A stretch of DNA of 15,169 nt from Streptococcus sp. (lineage in GTDB: Bacteria; Bacillota; Bacilli; Lactobacillales; Streptococcaceae). The position numbers were made by a program, and so were the translations under genes. Of this stretch, positions 1 to 6,976 are shown piece by piece; position 1 is the stretch's first letter, and each line of letters opens with the position of its first letter. Where the stretch lies: positions 1-15,169 of the forward strand of contig DOTL01000048.1 of assembly GCA_003521145.1 (NCBI GenBank), in the 5' to 3' direction. A model generated the notes under the pieces. It was not told where the DNA came from, did not search any database, and saw only the letters and a program-made list of their open reading frames with translations.

Positions 1-62
1 AACTTCATTATAGAACTTTCATTGATTAACATTCTTCAACTCTACTTGAGTGTTTACACATA
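1..62. mobile_element. Terminal fragment of an IS256-family-like element
   Basis: Read on the minus strand, positions 60 to 50 give TGTGTAAACAC followed by a low-GC stretch containing AGTAGAGTTG. A very similar arrangement starts at 15096 at the other end of the window. TGTGTAAA is characteristic of IS256-family termini such as IS905 and IS1191 of dairy cocci. The body of the element would lie to the left, outside the window, so no transposase is visible. The family assignment rests on the short terminal motif only. Confidence 0.4.
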
Positions 63-70
63 ATTATTGA

Positions 71-489
71 CAGTATCAGTATAGCTCTAATAACAAATGC
101 ATTGATATTTCAAACAACATAACAAACGGAACAGTTCCATGGCAATTATTTGGTTACGATTATAAAAATCAAGACTTGGCTAGGATAATTGATCTTTCAA
201 AAGAACTGTTTATTTCTAAAGTGGGAATGGGAGACATACTCATACTTGATTCTTTCAATAAATTTTTAGAAACACTTCCAAGGGATAGAAACTATCCTTC
301 AACACCATTTGACAAACTTCCAAAAAAACAGCCTCAGTTGAAGCAACTGTGACTAAAAACCAAAAATTTGTCACTCTTTCTACTATAGTAAAGGATTGTT
401 TAGGCTATCTTCCAAATTGTACAGCAGAACAAATTCCATTGGTTGCCAAGAAAACTGTCCCTCGCAGTAGTGCTCCAAAGGTTTTTTAA
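71..489 (+). pseudogene. Frameshifted 3' remnant of an unrecognised gene
   Basis: An open frame runs from 71 and ends at TGA 350-352. Its product includes NGTVPWQLFGYDYKNQDLAR and DILILDSFNKFLETLPRD. A second frame, overlapping from the A-run at 322-328, continues as ASVEATVTKNQKFVTLSTIV to a TAA at 487-489. The two frames join naturally at the homopolymer, so a one-base slip there would restore a single protein of about 140 residues. There is no start codon or ribosome site at the left, because the reading frame begins after an in-frame TGA at 68-70 beside the IS end; the 5' part is therefore missing. I do not recognise the family. It is a soluble-looking protein tail with no membrane segment. 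Confidence 0.5.
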
Positions 490-563
490 ATCATTTTGTG
501 AATTTCGTTAATGAAAAACTCTAAAATTTTGCTGACAGAAAACTAGTTAGTAAATTAACTCAC

Positions 564-597
564 AAAAAAAGCCGTCAGTTTACTGACAGCTTTTTTA
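564..597. terminator. Bidirectional intrinsic terminator
   Basis: Nine-base arms at 571-579 (GCCGTCAGT) and 582-590 (ACTGACAGC) pair with one mismatch around a two-base loop. They are flanked by seven A on the left and six T on the right. The left A-run becomes the U-tract for the minus-strand transporter gene, whose stop codon lies only eight bases before the hairpin. The right T-run would end transcription from the plus strand. Confidence 0.85.
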
Positions 598-1485
598 TTA
601 TCCTTTAGATTTTACAATTGCAAGTAAAATTGCACCTGTTACGAACAGAACAATTCCAATTCCAACATAAACCAATTCTTTTTTGGTTTTCTTTTCACCA
701 AGGAAGAGAATTCCTCCAATAGTTGAAATGATAACACCTAATTGTGAGAATGAAAAGGCAATTGCGTTACCAGCAGTGCTTGCAGCCATAAGCATAAAGA
801 TATTACCTACACCAAACATTACTCCATCAATTATATTTTGATAAACATATTTTTCCATTTTAATTTTGAAACGACCCATCACAAGTGCTCCAAAGATCAT
901 TCCAACTGACATTGGCAAGATAATTGTCAGTGTATCAAAATGAACATTGAACCAAAGTACTGCTAAGTTATTAAAAAGAATAACATAGAGAACATATCCC
1001 AAAGTTGAGTAAGTTAAAGCAATAAATCCTTTAGTATAATTACGTCTTTCTTTAACAACTGCATTTTCTGGGTCACATTTAGCTGAGAAATAGAACCCAA
1101 CTACCAAAACAGCCATCGCAATAAATCCGATAATAAATTGAATTTGTTTTGTCCATTCGTGGAAAGCAAAAACCCCAAGCAATACACCAAATACTAATTG
1201 ACTTCCTGATGAAAGTGGACTCGCTACTGAAACACCCATGTATTTCATTGAATTAAACTGACCAAATTGTCCAATTGCCCAAAGCAATCCACCAATAAAT
1301 CCAATTAAGAAAATTTGCCATGTTAACGTTGGCATGCGGAATAAGAAAACAATAAGTGCAAAAACAAAAGCGCCCAAAGCCATTCCAAGTGTTTGTTGAT
1401 TAGCATCACCACCAAGTTTATTAGCTACCAATCCGATAGAACCCCAAGCAAAAATTGGAACAAGCGCGAAAAGAACTCCTTGCAT
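598..1485 (-). CDS. GRP-family sugar uptake transporter (GlcU/RbsU-like)
   Basis: The 295-residue protein is almost wholly hydrophobic, with about ten membrane-spanning segments. It matches the glucose/ribose porter (GRP) family of the drug/metabolite transporter superfamily, whose members (GlcU, RbsU) take up glucose or ribose by proton symport. Recognisable features are the N-terminal PIFAWGSIGLVANKLGG segment and the GNIFMLMAASTAGNAIAFSF segment at about residues 227-246. The length is normal for the family. The start is supported by AAGGAGGT, seven bases or so upstream. A promoter lies just upstream and a bidirectional terminator just downstream, so it appears monocistronic. The exact sugar cannot be read from sequence. 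The truncated ISL3 element ends less than 100 bases upstream of the start, so the upstream control region may not be ancestral. Confidence 0.85.
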   Translation of the reverse strand: MQGVLFALVPIFAWGSIGLVANKLGGDANQQTLGMALGAFVFALIVFLFRMPTLTWQIFLIGFIGGLLWAIGQFGQFNSMKYMGVSVASPLSSGSQLVFGVLLGVFAFHEWTKQIQFIIGFIAMAVLVVGFYFSAKCDPENAVVKERRNYTKGFIALTYSTLGYVLYVILFNNLAVLWFNVHFDTLTIILPMSVGMIFGALVMGRFKIKMEKYVYQNIIDGVMFGVGNIFMLMAASTAGNAIAFSFSQLGVIISTIGGILFLGEKKTKKELVYVGIGIVLFVTGAILLAIVKSKG

Positions 1486-1540
1486 GTTTATATTTACCTC
1501 CTTAAAATAATTTTTTAGTTAAAATATTAAACATATCTCA

Positions 1541-1568
1541 ATATTACTCTTTTTTAGGGAAAATTCAA
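1541..1568 (-). promoter_or_regulatory. Predicted sigma-A promoter of the GRP transporter
   Basis: On the minus strand, TTGAAT (1568-1563) and TAATAT (1546-1541) are separated by 16 bases and lie about 55 bases upstream of the start codon. The -35 box is only about 14 bases from the ISL3 terminus at 1582, so anything further upstream is IS sequence. Confidence 0.5.
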
Positions 1569-1581
1569 GAACCATAACTGT

Positions 1582-2725
1582 GGCTCTACGTCAACTGGTG
1601 TTGAATAATAAATTTATCATTTGAGGCGGTTCTCCATTTTGGGAGCCGTCTTTGTCATGTTATGGCGTGATTTGGTAGATTCGTTTGAAGAAGTTCAGCT
1701 GATTCTTGAAGACAAAACAGGATCGTTTGAATGACTTGATGAGGTGGTTAATCCCTTCGATTGGACCGTTCGAATAAGGGCTGGTGACACGGCGAGAACA
1801 GTGACTTTGTGTGGCTTAAGCGTCGCGATCGTCATGTCCATTGCCGTACCGTTTGGCTCGTAAGTAGCTAACAGGTTTGCCAGTTACGCGGGATGTTTAT
1901 TCACCATCTAAGCATCATGAAGCGCTAAGTAGGTCTCGTAGGTTTGTTTGAGCTTGGGCTCAGTATCAAGTGCGATATCGATGGTCTTGTGTTGAGTGAC
2001 GTCTTCATTCAAACCAAACAGGAACTGTTTGTGTTTAGCGTCAGGTGCAGTTTGATGAAAAAGCCGCCAGTTTGTCTTTATGATCTTATAAGGACGGCTG
2101 TGTTTGTCATCAAGCTGTTTGAGCGCTTGGACGCGTACCTGATCAAGGGCACGAGTCGCAAGTTGAATGATATGGAACCGATCAATGACGACTTGGGCCT
2201 TGGGGAAACCTCATGAATAATGAGCGATGAAGAAGTTTTTAATCGTGCGGTTGAATCAATCACCAAGCAAGGCAATCAGACGATGTGAATCGGCATAAAG
2301 ACAGATAAATGATATCATGCCATGAGTGGAACGGAACTCATCAAAGCAGAGTCGCGTGGGTAGCCGGCGAGCCGGTCGGAGTTTGAGATTTTGGTCAATG
2401 ATCCGTTGAACTGAGGAAGCTGAGATCCCGATAATATGGGCGATGGTTTTGACTAGCAACCGTTCATGCGCTAACTTCAGGATTCGCTCTGTCATGTTAG
2501 CGGCGATCGTGTGGTTTTGGGTTGCACGAGTGGCATCTTGGCACTGACTGTGTGGTAACAGTTATGACAGCGCCATCGTTGCTTGTGCAAGTCAATGACT
2601 GTCGGTATTTCAAGCCCATTTAGGACGACGCGCACGTGGGACGTGTAAAACCCGTTAGGGTGCAAGGCCTCAAAGCCACACAGTGGGCACCGGGTTAACC
2701 GGTAAGTCAGCTCGGCATCAATCAC
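1582..2725 (-). mobile_element. Truncated, degenerate ISL3-family insertion sequence
   Basis: The right end is recognisable by GGCTCTACGTCAACTGGTG starting at 1582, which resembles ISL3-family terminal repeats. The transposase C-terminus follows, read on the minus strand. No matching repeat is seen near 2725-2800, so the other end has been lost. The element is visibly richer in G and C (around half) than its AT-rich surroundings, which points to an outside donor. A hairpin of CGG-CTCC arms pairing with GGAG-CCG (1627-1648, with a TT bulge) lies between the stop codon and the terminus; it has no U-tract. Confidence 0.85.
1660..2725 (-). pseudogene. Broken ISL3-family transposase
   Basis: The minus strand encodes pieces of one ISL3 transposase in order. 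First is a zinc-ribbon N-terminus beginning at GTG 2725 with CPLCG and CHNC motifs. After a frameshift near 2510-2525 comes the helix-turn-helix portion (SASSVQRIIDQNLKLRPARR), from 2495. An in-frame TGA follows at 2256-2258, then part of the DDE domain with VVIDRFHIIQLATRAL. Around that point the FFIAHYS segment runs straight into GFPKAQVVID, which implies an internal deletion taking out the first catalytic Asp region. Further nonsense codons follow. After another frameshift near 1800 comes the typical tail SPYSNGPIEGINHLIKSFKR, ending QITP at TAA 1662-1660. Several independent lesions mean it cannot be active. Confidence 0.9.
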
Positions 2726-2764
2726 ATGATACTGGCGGCGACGTACCCAGTTGCCACAATATTC

Positions 2765-2947
2765 ATGACGAACAAAGGCTACTTTGATATTATGGTCTGG
2801 TATTCCAAGGACGGAAAGTTTGATGAAATTTCCCTAGATGTGACTGACAGAATCACCTATTTAGTTGATGAAGTGATAAATAAAAGGATTGGAGAGCAGG
2901 ATTATGAGAGAATTGAAACCCAAAAAATGCATGATGCCGAGCTGTGA
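2765..2947 (+). CDS. Small accessory ORF of unknown function, probably 5'-truncated
   Basis: An open frame encodes about 60 residues, beginning MTNKGYFDIMVWYSKDGK and continuing through DVTDRITYLVDEVINKRIGE to TGA at 2945-2947. It is soluble, charged and probably helical in its second half. ATG 2765 has no credible ribosome site, and the frame stays open leftwards into the ISL3 remnant, so the natural N-terminus was probably removed. The next ORF begins inside its 3' end, suggesting translational coupling in an original operon. I do not recognise the family. Confidence 0.4.
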   Translation: MTNKGYFDIMVWYSKDGKFDEISLDVTDRITYLVDEVINKRIGEQDYERIETQKMHDAEL

Positions 2948-3098
2948 TAAAGAAACTTTTGATAAGAAAGCCTTCTTTTGTCGTGAGCACACTCGAGTAT
3001 TCGAGTCATTTGTGAGTACTGCGAAAAAAGTTGCAGTACCTGCCGCAGCAAGTGCGACGCTGTTTGTGGCAAAAGTTATTAGTGGTAAGAAAAAATAG
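2904..3098 (+). CDS. Small Cys/His-rich protein with a hydrophobic C-terminal segment, function unknown
   Basis: This 64-residue ORF has a reasonable ribosome site (GGAGAG, with AGG just before the ATG) and overlaps the end of the upstream ORF in another frame. Cys9, Cys14, Cys26 and His29 (C-x4-C-x11-C-x2-H) form a plausible zinc site. A basic linker and an Ala/Val-rich segment (VAVPAAASATLFVAKVI, residues 43-59) follow, then a lysine tail; this looks like a short membrane or surface helix. It sits between the truncated ISL3 element and an ISS1-like repeat, so it probably arrived with plasmid or island DNA. I cannot name a family. The longer in-frame ATG at 2889 is less likely because GGAG lies inside that extension. 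Confidence 0.5.
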   Translation: MRELKPKKCMMPSCDKETFDKKAFFCREHTRVFESFVSTAKKVAVPAAASATLFVAKVISGKKK

Positions 3099-3206
3099 TA
3101 TTAAAAAAGTTAGAATGATTAATAAAGAGCTGGGAGAAATTAAATGATTCATTACTCTGTCCTCTCTGTCTTTTTTCTCAATTTTACACTAAAATAGATT
3201 TTTTGG

Positions 3207-3224
3207 AAAACTTTGCAACAGAAC
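3207..3224. mobile_element. Solo terminal repeat of an IS6-family (ISS1-like) element
   Basis: AAAACTTTGCAACAGAAC is, in reverse complement, the start of the 18-bp terminal inverted repeat of ISS1 and related IS6 elements (GGTTCTGTTGCAAAGTTT, from memory), with a difference at the outermost base. No IS6 transposase is present, so this is a scar. The pepD fragment starts immediately after it, which fits an IS6-mediated deletion that removed the dipeptidase 5' end. Confidence 0.7.
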
Positions 3225-3228
3225 TTAA

Positions 3229-3615
3229 TGGTTAGCCTATGGATCATTGACTTTTGGTGCAATGGTGCCATTCTGGACTCGGGTCGGAACAACACCTGCT
3301 TATTTCCGTCAAACAACTGATAAAGTAGATAAAGGTAATTTCTACTGGAGTAATCGCTTGATTGCTGCTATCTGTGATCCTCATTTCCAACATCATGAAG
3401 CTGATTTGGATGCTTATGTAGAAACAACGATGGCTCTTGGCCATGCCATGATTAATCATGTTGATACCGCTTTAGCTAATGATGAAAGTATTGATTTTGA
3501 AGTTGAAAATCAAAAAATTAGTGATAAGATTCAGTCAGAAACAGATAAACTATTGGCAAAAGTCTTAGATGATGATAGTAATCTGATGACCAATCGTTTT
3601 TCTATGAGTGATTAA
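3229..3615 (+). pseudogene. pepD: 3' remnant of dipeptidase gene pepD (C69 family)
   Basis: The frame encodes about 128 residues starting WLAYGSLTFGAMVPFWTRVG and continuing TPAYFRQTTDKVDKGNFYW, typical of the C-terminal third of streptococcal and lactococcal dipeptidase A/PepD (N-terminal-nucleophile hydrolases of peptidase family C69). Intact members are about 470-500 residues, so roughly the first 350 are missing, including the catalytic N-terminal Cys. An in-frame TAA at 3226-3228 separates the fragment from the ISS1-like repeat that abuts it. TTG 3247 could start a peptide, but it would have no function as a peptidase. In S. pyogenes a dipeptidase gene also precedes adcA, so this is the ancestral position. 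Confidence 0.85.
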
Positions 3616-3630
3616 AGTCATCAAAAAAGC

Positions 3631-3657
3631 CTTTCCATAAAATTGGAAAGTTTTTTT
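3631..3657 (+). terminator. Intrinsic terminator of pepD
   Basis: CTTTCCA (3631-3637) pairs with TGGAAAG (3644-3650) around a six-base loop and is followed by seven T. It lies 15 bases after the pepD stop codon. Confidence 0.85.
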
Positions 3658-3669
3658 CGTAGTTTAACA

Positions 3670-4492
3670 TTACTTGTTTTCTTCATCCAGTTTCGAGAGG
3701 ATCTGATAAAGTGTAATGAGGAAGAAAAGATTGAGTGAAATAAGAAGACCTGATGCCCATGGCAAATCGCTTTCTAAATTTCGAAGAGGTAAATTTCAAG
3801 AAAAGTATGCCGCAAAAGCACCACAAGCATAAAGCATACCAATAAGACTGTATTTAGAACTAATGAGTTTTTGACGTGAACGCCATATCAGGACTAGCCC
3901 TATAGCGAGGAAGGATGTGTAAAGCCAGTGAGACGATACAGCACCAATAGTTCGACCAAGAATTCCTGAGATTGTATAAGAAAAACCATCAGGCAAATCT
4001 GAAAGAATATAGGAGAAGTCTTTACTAATCTGGAAGCCCAGACCCGCCGTAATAGCGACAAGCAAGAGCCCCTTGTAACTTTTTGTTGGCACCATATAGA
4101 TAGCAAAGAGAAAAACTGCAAGTTTGAGGGGTTCCTCAACTAGGGGAGCCATAAGAGCATCCTCAAAGCGGTAGAAGAAACTCTTTGAAGAAAGATGAGC
4201 AGAGTTACCCAGTCGTGAAAAAAGGTATTGGCATAACCAGCTATCCATCCTGTTATAAAGAGTCCACCAATTAGAGCAAATATGAGAACAAGTGGTTTCA
4301 CCTACCATCTCTTGCCTAAGTACTGAATCAGAAATATTCCTGGTACGATATAACATAAGGCAATCAGTGTTGATAGTCCAATAATACCGTATGCCGAACA
4401 AGACAAAGCGTCTGAAGTGTATGATTACGTATCATAAGTCAGGCCTATGGCTGAAAGCAATAAAAAAGATATAGGATTAATTTTCGAAACAT
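3670..4492 (-). pseudogene. Multiply disrupted PrsW-family intramembrane protease gene
   Basis: The minus strand encodes a PrsW-like multi-pass membrane protein in pieces. A start is at ATG 4492 (MFRKLILYLFYCF). Next come pieces in shifted frames (GIIGLSTLIALCYIVPGIF, then FITGWIAGYANTFFHDWV), and then the main open part with DALMAPLVEEPLKLAVFLF. The tail LPLRNLESDLPWASGLLISL ends LDEENK at TAA 3672-3670. Lesions seen are a frameshift near 4455, a TAA soon after, a TAG after GKRW, a frameshift near 4205, and a TGA at 3798-3796 where a Trp codon is expected. The first motif (EEPLK) survives. The second family motif, usually with Glu, reads ISKDFSYI here, so even the intact segment has lost a conserved acid. 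PrsW proteins cleave membrane proteins; this copy is dead. Confidence 0.8.
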
Positions 4493-4576
4493 GTATAACA
4501 TACTTTCCAAATGATATTTCCAGTATATCAAATAATTCTTTCTCGCCGAAATATTTCAATTTTTTTATTTAAGGAT

Positions 4577-4604
4577 TTGAAAAATAAATGAAGTGTGATA
4601 TACT
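4577..4604 (+). promoter_or_regulatory. Promoter of adcA
   Basis: TTGAAA (4577-4582) and TATACT (4599-4604) are 16 bases apart. The predicted start of transcription, near 4611, falls inside the AdcR-type inverted repeat, a layout suited to repression. Confidence 0.75.
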
Positions 4605-4632
4605 TAACCAGTAAACTATTAACTGGTTAAGT
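4602..4632 (+). promoter_or_regulatory. AdcR-type zinc operator region of adcA
   Basis: TTAACTGGTTAA at 4619-4630 is an exact match to the AdcR consensus TTAACYRGTTAA. A near copy, TTAACCAGTAA, lies at 4604-4614, overlapping the -10 box. Together they form a perfect 11-bp inverted repeat (4602-4612 and 4622-4632) with a nine-base spacer. AdcR is the zinc-sensing MarR-family repressor of streptococcal zinc uptake, so adcA should be repressed when zinc is plentiful. The adcR gene is not in the window. Confidence 0.85.
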
Positions 4633-4649
4633 ATTTTGAAAGGAATAAT

Positions 4650-6194
4650 ATGAAAAAGAAACGCATTTTTGGCCTAGCAGGATTAGCAACAGTTGTTTTA
4701 GCTGTTGGTGCAGGCATTTATTATACGACTAGTAACCACGCTTCAAAAGGAAATAGTGACTTGAAGGTTTTGACCAGCTTTTACCCTGTTTATGAATTTA
4801 CCAAGCAGGTTGTTGGAGATGAGGGAGAGGTGTCTTATTTTATTCCCGCTGGTAGTGAAGCCCACGATTTCCAACCATCTACTAAGAATGTCGCTGACAT
4901 TGAAAAAGCTGACACTTTTGTCTACCTAAATGAAAATATGGAAACTTGGGTTCCAAAAGTTGAAAAGTCTATCAATACAAAAAATACAAAAGTTATTAAG
5001 GCAAGTCAAGGCATGGTTCTTTTACCTAGAACAGAGGAAGAAGATCATGATCACGGTGGAGAAGAACATCACCACGAATATGATTCCCATGTTTGGCTCT
5101 CACCTAAACGTTCTCAAAAATTAGTTGAAACTATTAGAGACGGTTTGATTGCTCAGCATCCAGATAAAAAAGCAGTCTTTACAACCAATGCCGAGAAATA
5201 CCTTAAAAAATTAAAGACTTTGGATAAGGAGTATACTGAAGCCTTTAGTCAAGCAAAACAGAAAAGTTTTGTTACTCAGCACTCAGCTTTTGCCTACCTT
5301 GCCTTAGATTATGGTTTGACACAGGTACCAATTTCGGGTGTTTCAGCTGAGTCTGACCCTTCTGCAAAACGTATCGCTAGCCTTTCTAAGTATGTCAAAG
5401 AGTATGATATTAACTATATCTATTTTGAGGAAAATGCTTCAAGTAGTGTTGCTAAAACCTTAGCTAACGAAGTAGGAGTTAAGACAGCAGTTTTAAATCC
5501 AATTGAATCACTAACTAAGGAACAGTTGAAAAAAGGTGAAGACTATGTCAGTGTTATGACTGAGAACCTAAAGAATCTTCGTTTAACAACGGACGTTGAA
5601 GGTAAAGCTTTCCAACCTGAAATAGGAAGTGATGATAAGAAAACAGTTCAAAATGGTTACTTTGATGACAAAGATGTTAAAGACAGAGAACTTTCGGATT
5701 GGTCTGGTGAGTGGCAATCGGTTTTTCCTTATCTTCAAGATGGTACTTTAGATCAAGTATTTGAATACAAATCTCTATTAAATAAAGATAAAACTGCACA
5801 AGAGTACAAGGAATACTACACTAAGGGCTATCAATCAGATGTTTCCAAAATTGCTATTGATGGTAAAAAGATGACCATGACTTTCACAAAAAATGATGGT
5901 AGTAGTGTGACACACACTTATCGTTATGATGGGTATAAGATTTTGACCTATACTTCTGGTAAAAAAGGTGTCCGTTATCTCCTCACAGCAACGGACAGTC
6001 AAGCAGCGGATAACCCTTACCAATATGTTCAATTTTCAGACCATCAAATAGATCCAACAACCTCAGCACATTTCCATATATTCTTTGGAAATAGTAGCCA
6101 AGATGAGATTCTAAAAGAAATGGATAATTGGCCAACTTACTATCCTGGAAAACTTAGTGGCTTTGAAATTACACAAGAAATGGTTAGCCATTAA
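4650..6194 (+). CDS. adcA: AdcA, zinc ABC transporter substrate-binding protein with ZinT domain
   Basis: This 514-residue surface protein captures zinc for the AdcBC importer. An N-terminal hydrophobic segment (about residues 5-25) is followed by a ZnuA-type cluster A-I domain to about residue 318. The expected zinc ligands there are His72, His147, His211 and Glu260 or Glu261, with an acidic His-rich loop at 129-147. Residues 320-514 form a ZinT domain with ELSDWSGEWQSVFPYL and candidate ligands His465, His474 and His476. The two-domain length is normal for streptococcal AdcA. There is no Cys in the signal region, so unlike pneumococcal AdcA it is not a lipoprotein; S. pyogenes AdcA also lacks the lipobox. 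AAAGGA precedes the start. The AdcR-type operator lies upstream and a terminator follows, so it is monocistronic and unlinked to adcRCB here. Confidence 0.95.
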   Translation: MKKKRIFGLAGLATVVLAVGAGIYYTTSNHASKGNSDLKVLTSFYPVYEFTKQVVGDEGEVSYFIPAGSEAHDFQPSTKNVADIEKADTFVYLNENMETWVPKVEKSINTKNTKVIKASQGMVLLPRTEEEDHDHGGEEHHHEYDSHVWLSPKRSQKLVETIRDGLIAQHPDKKAVFTTNAEKYLKKLKTLDKEYTEAFSQAKQKSFVTQHSAFAYLALDYGLTQVPISGVSAESDPSAKRIASLSKYVKEYDINYIYFEENASSSVAKTLANEVGVKTAVLNPIESLTKEQLKKGEDYVSVMTENLKNLRLTTDVEGKAFQPEIGSDDKKTVQNGYFDDKDVKDRELSDWSGEWQSVFPYLQDGTLDQVFEYKSLLNKDKTAQEYKEYYTKGYQSDVSKIAIDGKKMTMTFTKNDGSSVTHTYRYDGYKILTYTSGKKGVRYLLTATDSQAADNPYQYVQFSDHQIDPTTSAHFHIFFGNSSQDEILKEMDNWPTYYPGKLSGFEITQEMVSH

Positions 6195-6205
6195 TACTAG
6201 AAATG

Positions 6206-6233
6206 TACTCATTCGTGAGTGTTTTTCTTTTTT
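6206..6233 (+). terminator. Terminator of adcA
   Basis: ACTCA (6207-6211) pairs with TGAGT (6216-6220) around a stable TTCG tetraloop. The tail is GTTTTTCTTTTTT. Confidence 0.75.
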
Positions 6234-6368
6234 AAAAAATCTTTTATTTCTTAAACTCTTAGAAAATCGCTAGTGTCATTATTTTTAAACAGAAATTTAA
6301 AGCATAGTATTTTTTCTAAAAAAATCCTTTAAAAAATTAAATAATTACTACATTTTTCCATTCTTTAG

Positions 6369-6377
6369 TGGTACAAT
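6369..6377 (+). promoter_or_regulatory. Extended -10 promoter of the 6412 gene
   Basis: TG-G-TACAAT forms an extended -10 element about 35 bases before the start codon, with no good -35 box. The preceding stretch, 6234-6368, is very AT-rich and shows no gene. Confidence 0.5.
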
Positions 6378-6411
6378 AATAATACGACTTTCAGATGACC
6401 AGGAGAGACCC

Positions 6412-6810
6412 ATGAACCAGTATTTAGTAGCGATACATCATATTCAACTGCTTCAAGCAGAACTCGATATTCTAAATCATGATGCACGCTTACTTTTTGA
6501 TTTAAAGATTGAACCAAATCTTGCTAAACGAGAGCTTGCTGACTTAAAAGTATCCCTATCTAAATTATCTGACAAAAACCTTTATATCGAAGGTACAATC
6601 TGGTATCAACCAAGTTTGTTTACAATCATTGATCAAAATTTAGGGGTTATTGATGACTGGCTCAAGGAATTAGATGACTTTTTTGAATTTACCTATAGTA
6701 CAACAGTTTTCACTGTTTTGAAAGAAAATGAAAATCGAAGTTACGACTTATTACTTGGTCTCTATAGCCGTCTGGAATACATTATCTCAGAAATAAAAAA
6801 TTGCCGTTAG
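6412..6810 (+). CDS. Hypothetical 132-residue protein
   Basis: This ORF has a clear ribosome site (AGGAGA at 6401-6406), its own promoter and a terminator overlapping its stop codon, so it is very likely a real single gene. The protein is acidic and predicted largely helical, with leucine-rich amphipathic stretches (HIQLLQAELDIL at 10-21, and a C-terminal helix SYDLLLGLYSRLEYIISEIK). There is no signal peptide, membrane segment, Cys pair or catalytic motif. I do not recognise the family. Its neighbours, adcA and a decayed membrane-protein gene, have their own signals and give no functional clue. Confidence 0.75.
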   Translation: MNQYLVAIHHIQLLQAELDILNHDARLLFDLKIEPNLAKRELADLKVSLSKLSDKNLYIEGTIWYQPSLFTIIDQNLGVIDDWLKELDDFFEFTYSTTVFTVLKENENRSYDLLLGLYSRLEYIISEIKNCR

Positions 6811-6826
6811 ATGACTAACGGCTTTT
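6803..6826 (+). terminator. Terminator overlapping the 6412 gene stop codon
   Basis: GCCGTTAG (6803-6810, including the TAG stop) pairs perfectly with CTAACGGC (6815-6822) around a four-base loop, followed by TTTT. Confidence 0.85.
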
Positions 6827-6869
6827 AGTATACAGAAAGATATAGGTTCTGTTTTAAATATCAAATAAT

Positions 6870-6898
6870 TTGACAAAATACCCAAATGTGTGTAAAAG
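6870..6898 (+). promoter_or_regulatory. Possible promoter before the small membrane-protein pseudogene
   Basis: A perfect TTGACA (6870-6875) is 17 bases from a weak -10, TAAAAG (6893-6898). It would leave a leader of about 70 bases. The rest of 6827-6960 is AT-rich without an evident gene. Confidence 0.35.
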
Positions 6899-6976
6899 AA
6901 AATTTGAAAACACTCTAATAAAAAGAATGTTAAGTTAAATGAAGATAATAAATAAGTGAGTAAACAGGGGTTGAAA

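Noticed and set aside
1627..1648. Hairpin at the ISL3 end considered as a terminator
   Set aside because: The stem is bulged and neither side has a T-run, so it is more likely part of the IS end structure.
1944..2216. A 90-codon plus-strand open frame within the ISL3 region
   Set aside because: It is antisense to the DDE part of the transposase and has no ribosome site; it is an artefact of the GC-rich element.
3144..3197. A 17-codon ORF (MIHYSVLSVFFLNFTLK) with a GGGAG upstream
   Set aside because: It is too short to support, directly abuts the IS6-type scar, and may be only the start of a truncated gene.
3247..3615. A free-standing 122-residue protein from TTG 3247
   Set aside because: The sequence upstream to 3229 continues the pepD homology in frame, there is no ribosome site, and the catalytic part of the enzyme is absent.
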